A stretch of DNA of 5,023 bases from an uncultured Shinella sp. (GTDB lineage Bacteria > Pseudomonadota > Alphaproteobacteria > Rhizobiales > Rhizobiaceae), in assembly GCA_946886325.1 (NCBI GenBank), contig CAMPIK010000242.1, positions 1-5,023 of the forward strand. Reading direction: 5' to 3'. The notes under the pieces are model-generated. The model did not search any database, was not told the DNA's origin, and saw nothing but the letters and a program-made list of their open reading frames with translations. Positions 1 to 5,023 of the stretch are shown here, piece after piece. Made by a program: the position numbers and the translations under genes. Within the stretch, counting starts at the first letter, position 1. The number at the start of each line of letters is the position of its first letter.

Positions 1-303
1 GCCTCGGACGGTACGGCTCTGCCGGTGGCGCGCGTGCCGGAATCCGGCAAGGGTCGCGACCTGATCTATGGGCTTCGTCCGGAATATATGGCGCTCGATC
101 CGAACGGCCTGCCGGCCGAGGTCGTGGTGATTGAACCAACGGGATACGAGACGCAGATGATCGTGCGCTTCGGCGGAACGGATGTCACCTGCGTCTTCCG
201 CGAACGCGTGACGGCGAAGCCCGGCGAAAAGATCCACATCTCGATCGATGCCGGGCATATCCACCTCTTCGACGTGGAGACCGGACGCCGGCTTACCGAC
301 TGA
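1..303 (+). CDS. Sugar ABC transporter ATP-binding protein, C-terminal part (5' truncated by window edge)
   Basis: This is the C-terminal 100 codons of a MalK/UgpC-type ATPase, the cytoplasmic subunit that powers a CUT1 carbohydrate importer. The reading frame is open from base 1 and ends at TGA 301-303; the start and the whole nucleotide-binding domain (Walker A/B, signature) lie outside the window. What is visible is the regulatory TOBE/MOI-like region: the 'GLRPEYM' segment (about codons 24-30 of the visible part) matches the 'G(I/L)RPEH' motif typical of this family, and the tail 'HIHLFDVETGRRL' matches its usual C-terminal strand. A GTG at 25 could look like a start, but the frame continues upstream and the protein would lack the ATPase domain, so I treat it as internal. 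The binding protein and two permeases that follow are its probable partners. The family is clear; substrate and symbol are not. Confidence 0.9.
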   Translation, partial: ASDGTALPVARVPESGKGRDLIYGLRPEYMALDPNGLPAEVVVIEPTGYETQMIVRFGGTDVTCVFRERVTAKPGEKIHISIDAGHIHLFDVETGRRLTD

Positions 304-425
304 ATACCTCGCGGACGGGCGCGGCGGAGGGAAGAGGAGCCTTTCGTCACGGTCGCCGGCGCGGCGGTTCCCGGCAAACACCGGGTGCCAATTGCCGAAG
401 CATCCGCCCAAGCGGGATGGCGGTT

Positions 426-452
426 GCGGGAAAAGAAGTCTCCCGCATTTTT
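426..452 (+). terminator. Candidate attenuator/weak terminator hairpin before the binding-protein gene
   Basis: In the 163-nt gap after the ATPase gene, GCGGGA (426-431) pairs with TCCCGC (441-446) around a 9-nt loop and is followed by A and five T's (448-452). This has the layout of a short rho-independent terminator, but with only six base pairs it would probably be leaky. It ends two bases before the Shine-Dalgarno AGGAGGA (454-460) of the next gene, so it could act as an attenuator or as an mRNA 5'-end stabiliser after processing. A second small hairpin lies upstream (CCCGG 370-374 with CCGGG 381-385). I see no convincing promoter or operator in the rest of 304-466. Confidence 0.4.
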
Positions 453-466
453 CAGGAGGATTGATT

Positions 467-1783
467 ATGACATTCAAGAGACGCGATTTCCTTGCAGCAT
501 CTGCCGCCGCGGCGGGCCTTGCCGGCCTTTCGCCCCTCGGCATCCGTCCGGGCTTCGCCCAGGCGGCCGAGCCGACCTATACGCCCGAGGAAGGCGCCAG
601 CCTGCGCCTGCTGCGCTGGACGCCCTTCGTCCAGGGCGACGAGGACGCCTGGCTCGCCAACACCAAGAAGTTCACCGACGCGACGGGCGTCGAAGTGCGC
701 ATCGACAAGGAAAGCTGGGAAGACATCCGGCCGAAGTCGGCAGTCGCCGCGAATGTCGGCTCGGGTCCCGATATGGTCATGTGCTGGTTCGATGATGCGC
801 ACCAGTATCCCGACAAGCTCGTCGACATGACGGAACTCGCCAACTATCTCGGCGGCAAATATGGCGGCTGGTATGACGGCGTGAAGGGCTATGCGTCGCG
901 CGGCGACAAGTTCATCGCCATGCCGCTGACGGCGATCGGCAACGCCATCTGCTACCGCGACAGCCACATGAAGGCGGCCGGCTTCAGCGAGTTCCCGAAG
1001 GATACGGACGGCTTCCTGGAGCTCTGCAAGGCGATGAAGGCCAAGGGCACGCCCGCCGGCTTCCCGCACGGCAAGGCCGTCGGCGACGGCAACAACTACG
1101 CCCATTGGCTGCTCTGGAGCCATGGCGGCAAGATGGTCGACGAAGGCGGCAAGGTGGTCATCAACAGCCCCGAGACGATCAAGGCGATCAACTACGCCAA
1201 GGCACTCTACGAGACCTTCATTCCGGGCACGGAAAGCTGGCAGGACATCAACAACAACCGCGCCTTCGTGGCCGGCCAGGTGTCGCTGACGGCAAACGGC
1301 GTCTCGCTCTACTATGCGCTGAAGAAGGACCCGGAAAAGGCCGAGATGATGGCCGATCTGCGCACCACCAACTTCCCGATCGGCCCGGTCGGCGAAAGCG
1401 TGGAACTGCACCAGACGAGTTCGCTGCTGCTCTTCAGCCACACGCCCTATCCGGAAGCGGCCAAGGCCTACATCAAGTTCATGATGGAAGCCGAGCAGAT
1501 GAACGCCTGGATCGAAGGGTCGAGCGCCTATTGCTGCCAGCCGCTCAAGGCCTTCGCCTCGAACCCGGTCTGGACCTCCGATCCGATCCACGCGCCCTAT
1601 GCGCGCGCCTCGGAAACGCTGCGCCCGAACGGCTATGCCGGTCCGCTCGGCTATGCGTCTGCCGGCGTCATGGCCGACTATGTGCTGGTCGACATGTTCG
1701 CCTCCGCGGTCACGGGCCAGGCAACGCCGGAAGATGCGGCCATCGAGGCCGAGCGCCGCGCCAACCGCTACTACCGCGTCTGA
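467..1783 (+). CDS. Carbohydrate ABC transporter substrate-binding protein, Tat-exported
   Basis: This is a family 1 extracellular solute-binding protein (438 aa, normal for CUT1 binding proteins), which captures a sugar-like ligand in the periplasm and delivers it to the two permeases downstream. The start ATG 467 is set by AGGAGGA at 454-460, six bases upstream, and by the signal peptide it opens. The N-terminus has a twin-arginine motif KRRDFLAA (residues 4-11), an Ala/Gly/Leu hydrophobic stretch (about 10-26) and a likely signal peptidase I site FAQA|AEP after residue 33, with no lipobox cysteine. Family-like elements include M152-F173, which contains 'GNAICYRDSHMKAAGF' (compare the usual 'YNKDLFKKAGL' type segment), and 'GQVSLTANG' near residue 270. 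A vicinal cysteine pair occurs at 356-357. A longer in-frame extension starting near 248 would overlap the ATPase gene and bury the signal peptide, so it is rejected. The ligand is unknown. Confidence 0.93.
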   Translation: MTFKRRDFLAASAAAAGLAGLSPLGIRPGFAQAAEPTYTPEEGASLRLLRWTPFVQGDEDAWLANTKKFTDATGVEVRIDKESWEDIRPKSAVAANVGSGPDMVMCWFDDAHQYPDKLVDMTELANYLGGKYGGWYDGVKGYASRGDKFIAMPLTAIGNAICYRDSHMKAAGFSEFPKDTDGFLELCKAMKAKGTPAGFPHGKAVGDGNNYAHWLLWSHGGKMVDEGGKVVINSPETIKAINYAKALYETFIPGTESWQDINNNRAFVAGQVSLTANGVSLYYALKKDPEKAEMMADLRTTNFPIGPVGESVELHQTSSLLLFSHTPYPEAAKAYIKFMMEAEQMNAWIEGSSAYCCQPLKAFASNPVWTSDPIHAPYARASETLRPNGYAGPLGYASAGVMADYVLVDMFASAVTGQATPEDAAIEAERRANRYYRV

Positions 1784-1797
1784 CGCGATCGCACGCA

Positions 1798-1825
1798 GGC
1801 ACCGGCGGGGTCTTCCGCCGGTGCC
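1798..1825 (+). other. Intercistronic stem-loop between binding-protein and permease genes
   Basis: GGCACCGGCGG (1798-1808) and CCGCCGGTGCC (1815-1825) form a perfect 11-bp GC-rich stem with a 6-nt loop. It starts 14 nt after the binding-protein stop codon. No T tract follows, so it is not a standard intrinsic terminator. In ABC importer operons, hairpins at this position (REP elements between malE and malF are the classic case) protect the upstream mRNA from 3' exonucleases and so give more binding protein than permease. That role here is inferred from position and shape. Confidence 0.7.
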
Positions 1826-1857
1826 GTCCACCTCCTTCGACGTTGCGGAGTTGCCCG

Positions 1858-2790
1858 ATGTCCACCGTTTCGCCCGGCAAGCCAAGGTCGCCTTTGGCCT
1901 CGCTCATGCAGAACAACAACATGCTCGGCTTCCTGTTCATGCTGCCGGCAGCGGTGTTTCTCATCTGCTTCCTGACCTATCCGCTCGGCCTCGGCGTCTG
2001 GCTCGGTTTCACCGATACGCGCATCGGCCGCGACGGCGTCTTCATCGGGCTGGAAAACTATATGTTCCTGACGGGGGACAGGGTGTTCTGGCTCTCGGTC
2101 TACAACACGCTGCTCTACACCTTCGTCGCCTCGGTGCTGAAGTTCGGCCTGGGGCTCTGGCTGGCGCTGCTGCTCAACGAGAACCTGCCCTACAAATCCT
2201 TTTTCCGCGCCATCGTGCTGCTCCCCTGGGTCGTGCCGACGGTGCTCTCGGCGCTCGCCTTCTGGTGGATCTACGATGCCCAGTTCTCGATCGTTTCCTG
2301 GTCGCTGATGGAACTCGGCATCATCGATGCGCCGATCAACTTTCTCGGCGATCCCAACAATGCGCGTGCCTCGGTGATCGCGGCCAATGTCTGGCGCGGC
2401 ATTCCCTTCGTCGCGATCTCCCTGCTCGCCGGTCTCCAGACCATTCCGGCGTCGCTTCAGGAAGCCGCCTCGCTCGACGGCGCGACGAGCTGGCAGCGCT
2501 TCCGCTATGTGACGCTGCCGATGCTGACGCCGATCATCGCCGTCGTCATGACCTTCTCGGTGCTCTTCACCTTCACCGATTTCCAGCTCATCTACGTGCT
2601 GACCAAGGGCGGGCCGGTGAACGCGACGCACCTGATGGCGACGCTGTCCTTCCAGCGCGGCATTCCGGGCGGGCAGCTCGGCGAGGGGGCGGCGATCGCC
2701 GTTGCCATGATCCCCTTCCTGCTCGCCGCCATCATGTTCAGCTTCTTCGGCCTGCAACGCCGCAAATGGCAGCAGGGCGGCCAGGATTGA
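1858..2790 (+). CDS. Carbohydrate ABC transporter permease, MalF/UgpA type
   Basis: This is an inner-membrane subunit of the importer (310 aa, usual length for short MalF-type permeases), expected to pair with the next gene product to form the translocation pore. ATG 1858 is preceded by GGAG (1847-1850) at a 7-nt distance. The protein has six likely membrane segments at roughly 23-45, 83-107, 116-139, 171-193, 224-245 and 277-298. The cytoplasmic EAA loop that docks on the ATPase is clear: 'EAASLDGATSWQRFRYVTLP' at residues 202-221, with the conserved EAA...G and the LP ending. The 'FTDTRIG...FIGLENY' segment after the first membrane helix is typical of this family. It lies 74 nt after the binding-protein gene, across the stem-loop at 1798-1825, and 13 nt before the second permease, so co-transcription is very likely. 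Confidence 0.94.
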   Translation: MSTVSPGKPRSPLASLMQNNNMLGFLFMLPAAVFLICFLTYPLGLGVWLGFTDTRIGRDGVFIGLENYMFLTGDRVFWLSVYNTLLYTFVASVLKFGLGLWLALLLNENLPYKSFFRAIVLLPWVVPTVLSALAFWWIYDAQFSIVSWSLMELGIIDAPINFLGDPNNARASVIAANVWRGIPFVAISLLAGLQTIPASLQEAASLDGATSWQRFRYVTLPMLTPIIAVVMTFSVLFTFTDFQLIYVLTKGGPVNATHLMATLSFQRGIPGGQLGEGAAIAVAMIPFLLAAIMFSFFGLQRRKWQQGGQD

Positions 2791-2803
2791 TCGGGAGAAC
2801 GAT

Positions 2804-3703
2804 ATGACCACGACCAGCAAGATTCCGGCCGACGTTCTCACCGACAACCAGGAGGGCATGAGCTATCTCAACCGCCTGCCGCGCCGCATCGTCCTCGTCT
2901 ACCTGCCGATGGCCGTCTTCGTCTTCGTGCTGCTCTTCCCGTTCTACTGGATGGCGATCACGGCGGTGAAGCCGAATTCGCAGCTGACCGACTACGAGAA
3001 CTACAGCCCGTTCTGGGTGGTCTCGCCGACGCTCGACCACATCAAGTACCTGCTGTTCGAGACCTCCTATCCGGGATGGCTGTGGAACACGATGCTGGTG
3101 GCCGTGGGCTCGACCGTGCTGTCGCTCGCTGCCTCTGTCTTCGCGGCCTATGCGATCGAGCGCGTGCGCTTCACCGGCTCGCGGCCGGTCGGCCTGCTGA
3201 TCTTCCTCGCCTATCTCGTGCCGCCGTCGATCCTCTTCATTCCGCTTGCCGTCATCGTCTTCAAGTTCGGCATCTACGATTCCAAGCTGGCGCTGATCTT
3301 CACCTATCCGACCTTCCTCATTCCCTTCTGCACCTGGCTTTTGATGGGCTATTTCCGCTCGATCCCCTTCGAGCTTGAGGAAAGCGCGCTGGTGGACGGC
3401 GCCTCGCGCTGGCAGATCCTCGTCAAGATCATCCTGCCGCTCGCCGTGCCCGGCCTCATCTCCGCCGGCATCTTCGCCTTCACCCTGTCGTGGAACGAGT
3501 TCATCTACGCGCTCACCTTCATCCAGTCGTCGGAGAACAAGACGGTGCCCGTCGGCGTGCTGACCGAACTGGTGCGCGGCGACATCTTCGAGTGGGGATC
3601 GCTGATGGCGGGCGCGCTCTTCGGCTCGCTGCCCGTCGTCATCCTCTATTCCTTCTTCGTCGACTACTACGTCTCGTCCATGACGGGCGCGGTGAAGGAA
3701 TAG
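2804..3703 (+). CDS. Carbohydrate ABC transporter permease, MalG/UgpE type
   Basis: This is the second inner-membrane subunit (299 aa, normal for the MalG/UgpE group). ATG 2804 follows GGGAG (2793-2797) by 6 nt, and the gene starts only 13 nt after the first permease stops, which implies a shared transcript and probably translational coupling. Six membrane segments are visible near residues 28-50, 93-117, 127-153, 160-183, 210-233 and 266-290. The EAA-type loop is 'EESALVDGASRWQILVKIIL' at residues 192-211, with A195, D198, G199 and the following L-P pair (211-212) matching the family pattern; E-S-A replaces the strict E-A-A, a common variation. 'SWNEFIYALTF' (229-239), which follows the fifth helix, is also characteristic of MalG-type permeases. 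Nothing is truncated or out of frame. Confidence 0.94.
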   Translation: MTTTSKIPADVLTDNQEGMSYLNRLPRRIVLVYLPMAVFVFVLLFPFYWMAITAVKPNSQLTDYENYSPFWVVSPTLDHIKYLLFETSYPGWLWNTMLVAVGSTVLSLAASVFAAYAIERVRFTGSRPVGLLIFLAYLVPPSILFIPLAVIVFKFGIYDSKLALIFTYPTFLIPFCTWLLMGYFRSIPFELEESALVDGASRWQILVKIILPLAVPGLISAGIFAFTLSWNEFIYALTFIQSSENKTVPVGVLTELVRGDIFEWGSLMAGALFGSLPVVILYSFFVDYYVSSMTGAVKE

Positions 3704-3735
3704 CGCTCCTCCAGTCCAACAATCGGGAATTTCAC

Positions 3736-4482
3736 ATGAACCAGATCGATCTTCGCGACCGGCACGCCGTCATCACCGGCGGCGCGCAAGGGCTCGGCTT
3801 CGCCATGGCGCGCCGCATGATCGCCTCGGGCGCCACGGTCACGCTTTGGGACATGGACGGGCCGCTGCTCGAAAAGGCAGTCGCGGCCCTCGGTCCGTCA
3901 GCCCGCAGCGTCACCGTCGACGTCACGGACTGGGATGCGGTCGCGGCGGCCGCCGAACAGTCGGAAGCCGGGGGCGGGCCGGTCTCGATCGTGGTCAATT
4001 CCGCCGGCATCGCCGGGCCGGCAGCGCCCCTCGACCAGTACGACGTCGCGATGTGGAAGAAGATCATCGACATCAACCTGCACGGCACGTTCCACGTCTG
4101 CCGCGCCGTGGTGCCGGGCATGAAGGCGCGGGGCTACGGCCGCATCGTCAACATCGCCTCCATCGCCGGCAAGGAGGGCAATCCGAACGCGTCGGCCTAT
4201 TCCGCGTCCAAGGCGGCCGTGATCGGCCTCACCAAGTCGCTCGGCAAGGAACTCGCCGGCCTCGACATCGCCGTCAACTGCATCACGCCGGCGACGGCCG
4301 AAACCCGCATCCTCGAACAGTTGACGCCCGAGTTCATCGAATACATGCGCGGCAAGATCCCGCGCGGGCGCTTCCTCGACGTGGAAGAGGCAGCCGCGAT
4401 GGTGGCCTGGCTGGTGTCGGCGGAAAACAGCTTCACCACCGGTGCCGTCTTCGACCTCTCCGGGGGGCGCGCGACCTATTGA
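3736..4482 (+). CDS. SDR family NAD(P)-dependent oxidoreductase, probable sugar or sugar-acid dehydrogenase
   Basis: This is a classical short-chain dehydrogenase/reductase of 248 aa, a cytoplasmic Rossmann-fold enzyme. Visible motifs are TGGAQGLG (14-21, cofactor glycine motif), D39 at the end of the second strand (an acidic residue here usually favours NAD over NADP), DV at 62-63, NSAG (88-91, variant of NNAG), and the full catalytic tetrad N114, S142, Y155, K159 within YSASK. ATG 3736 is preceded by GGGA (3725-3728) at 7 nt. The gene follows the second permease by 32 nt with no terminator, so it probably belongs to the transporter operon and oxidises the imported compound or a derived intermediate. 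Genes of this type are often labelled FabG, but the context argues against fatty-acid synthesis. The usual 'PG' after the sixth strand is replaced by P-A-T-A (185-188). Candidate substrates are a polyol, an aldose or a 2-keto-3-deoxy sugar acid; the sequence alone does not decide. Confidence 0.92.
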   Translation: MNQIDLRDRHAVITGGAQGLGFAMARRMIASGATVTLWDMDGPLLEKAVAALGPSARSVTVDVTDWDAVAAAAEQSEAGGGPVSIVVNSAGIAGPAAPLDQYDVAMWKKIIDINLHGTFHVCRAVVPGMKARGYGRIVNIASIAGKEGNPNASAYSASKAAVIGLTKSLGKELAGLDIAVNCITPATAETRILEQLTPEFIEYMRGKIPRGRFLDVEEAAAMVAWLVSAENSFTTGAVFDLSGGRATY

Positions 4483-4515
4483 GTCCGGCATTGCCGGAGG
4501 AATTGCGGGAGGTGC

Positions 4516-4540
4516 GGAACATACCGCGCGCCGCGAAGTT
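4516..4540 (+). promoter_or_regulatory. Candidate EcfG/RpoE2-type general stress promoter
   Basis: In the 92-nt gap after the SDR gene, GGAAC (4516-4520) is followed after 17 nt by GTT (4538-4540). This fits the alphaproteobacterial general stress sigma factor consensus (described for Sinorhizobium RpoE2 as GGAAC-N18-19-TT, and elsewhere as GGAAC with a GTT-like -10). Transcription would start around 4546-4550, leaving a short leader of about 25-30 nt that contains the AGGAG (4563-4567) for the small gene at 4575. The position and the stress-type product support the call; the motif is short, so a chance match remains possible. Confidence 0.55.
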
Positions 4541-4574
4541 GTCCTGCCGTAGACATCAATGCAGGAGATTTTCC

Positions 4575-4889
4575 ATGGCTGACGACAAGAACCCTGCCAA
4601 GCCGTCGCTTGGCGTGGTGCGTGGCAGTGAGCGTGCAGCGGGCAAGGAGGCGGATATGGCAGTAGACGTAGACAACGACGTATCGGTCAACGAGCAGCTC
4701 GAGACGTTGAGAGCCGAACTTCACAACCTTCGCGTCTCGGCAGGGCTGGTTGCGGAAGGAACAGGGCAGCTTGCGCTTTCCCAGGCAAGGACGCTCCGGG
4801 ACGAAGCGGAGGATCTGGTTATTTCCAACCCGTTCACCGCGCTGCTCGGCGCAGCCTTCGTCGGCTACCTGTTCGGCCTTCGCCGCTGA
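4575..4889 (+). CDS. Small ElaB/YqjD/DUF883-like protein with C-terminal membrane anchor
   Basis: This 104-aa protein has the layout of the ElaB/YqjD/DUF883 family, whose E. coli members are about 100 aa, sit in the inner membrane by a C-terminal anchor and associate with ribosomes in stationary phase. Residues 1-36 are polar; 37-82 form a probable amphipathic helix with leucines at 42, 45, 49 and 52 in a heptad-like pattern; after N85-P86 comes a single hydrophobic segment (87-102) with a spaced-glycine pattern G92, G97, G101 and a terminal RR, very like the C-termini of that family. ATG 4575 has AGGAG (4563-4567) at 7 nt. A second in-frame ATG at 4656 (M28) would give a 77-aa form. The gene has its own candidate stress promoter and terminator, so it is probably independent of the transporter operon. 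Family assignment rests on architecture and tail rather than on a search. Confidence 0.8.
   Translation: MADDKNPAKPSLGVVRGSERAAGKEADMAVDVDNDVSVNEQLETLRAELHNLRVSAGLVAEGTGQLALSQARTLRDEAEDLVISNPFTALLGAAFVGYLFGLRR
4644..4658 (+). promoter_or_regulatory. Internal ribosome binding site and alternative start (M28)
   Basis: AAGGAGG (4644-4650) lies 5 nt before an in-frame ATG (4656-4658) inside the small membrane-anchored protein gene. It is a better Shine-Dalgarno match than the AGGAG of the upstream ATG at 4575. Initiation here would yield a 77-aa protein that keeps the whole helix and membrane anchor but lacks the 27-residue basic and polar leader. The same bases encode K24-E25, so the match could be coincidental. 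Which start is used, or whether both are, cannot be told from sequence. Confidence 0.45.
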
Positions 4890-4914
4890 TTGCCGCGATA
4901 CGCAAGTCCAAATC

Positions 4915-4954
4915 AAAGCCCCGCCGATCGAAATCGGCGGGGCTTTGTCATTTT
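4915..4954 (+). terminator. Rho-independent terminator, probably bidirectional
   Basis: A perfect 14-bp stem pairs AAAGCCCCGCCGAT (4915-4928) with ATCGGCGGGGCTTT (4933-4946) around a CGAA loop. On the plus strand the T-rich stretch CTTTGTCATTTT follows; on the minus strand the reading is CTTTGATTTG, also T-rich. It begins 25 nt after the stop of the small gene at 4887-4889 and is well placed to end transcription from that gene and from any convergent minus-strand gene. Confidence 0.93.
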
Positions 4955-4984
4955 AGGTATCGAATGCCTTTGGAAGATCGTCCG

Positions 4985-5023
4985 TCAGTACCAGCGGCGG
5001 CGACGGGGATGATGATCCTCGGC
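4985..5023 (-). CDS. Possible 3' end of a convergent gene, product unknown
   Basis: Reading the minus strand from the window edge, 12 codons (AEDHHPRRRRWY) run into a TGA at 4987-4985. A His/Arg-rich tail ending in aromatic residues is a plausible protein C-terminus, and the stop lies about 40 nt beyond a terminator able to work in both directions, as expected for convergent genes. The stretch is too short to test for coding character or to assign a family. It could equally be non-coding sequence; no plus-strand gene is apparent in 4951-5023. Confidence 0.3.
   Translation of the reverse strand, partial: AEDHHPRRRRWY

Noticed and set aside
389..394. CAATTG palindrome in the gap before the binding-protein gene as a regulator operator
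   Set aside because: The symmetry does not extend beyond six bases, which is expected by chance; there is no LacI- or GntR-like operator pattern around it.
248..466. Upstream extension of the binding protein to a start at 248
   Set aside because: It would overlap the ATPase gene and place about 73 residues before a well-formed Tat signal peptide that has its own Shine-Dalgarno at 454-460.
1105..1857. N-terminal extension of the first permease to 1105
   Set aside because: The extension overlaps the binding-protein gene in another frame and has an R/Q/H-rich translation; ATG 1858 has a Shine-Dalgarno and gives a normal-length permease.
452..1885. Long minus-strand open frame (477 codons) opposite the binding-protein gene
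   Set aside because: It mirrors the coding strand in a high-GC genome. Its translation is low-complexity, rich in R, A, G and H with no recognisable domain, and the plus-strand protein is unmistakable.
1771..2859. Long minus-strand open frame (362 codons) opposite the first permease gene
   Set aside because: It is a shadow of the membrane-protein gene: E/R/H-rich translation without domain features, while the plus strand encodes a complete permease.
4484..4498. Small hairpin (TCCGGC/GCCGGA) right after the SDR stop as a terminator
   Set aside because: The stem has only six base pairs with a 3-nt loop and is not followed by T's, so it is too weak to call as an intrinsic terminator.

Overview
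The base composition (high GC, strong G/C third-position preference), the family types and a GGAAC-N18-TT motif point to an alphaproteobacterium, most likely of the Rhizobiales (Rhizobium/Sinorhizobium/Shinella-like). This placement is an inference from style; there is no rRNA or other marker gene in the window.

Positions 1-4482 hold the downstream part of a plus-strand operon for a CUT1-type carbohydrate ABC importer. In order: the 3' end of the ATP-binding subunit (C-terminal TOBE region only), a Tat-exported periplasmic solute-binding protein, two MalF/MalG-type inner-membrane permeases, and an NAD(P)-dependent short-chain dehydrogenase (SDR). Gaps are 163, 74, 13 and 32 nt. The two larger gaps flank the binding-protein gene and each carries a hairpin: a short GC stem followed by five T's just before the binding-protein gene, and an 11-bp perfect stem without a T tract just after it. 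The simplest reading is that a sugar, polyol or sugar acid is captured in the periplasm, imported with ATP hydrolysis, and oxidised by the SDR. The substrate cannot be read from the sequence.

Positions 4483-4950 hold a separate small unit: a candidate general-stress (EcfG/RpoE2-type) promoter, a 104-residue protein resembling the ElaB/YqjD/DUF883 family (polar N-terminus, heptad-like helix, C-terminal glycine-rich membrane anchor ending in RR), and a strong rho-independent terminator. This gene has a second in-frame ATG with its own excellent Shine-Dalgarno sequence 27 codons in.

Positions 4951-5023 contain no plus-strand gene. The last 39 nt may be the 3' end of a convergent minus-strand gene sharing the terminator. 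I see no mobile element, CRISPR array, tRNA or rRNA. The window is largely ordinary; the points most worth checking are the stress promoter, the dual start and the hairpins around the binding-protein gene.
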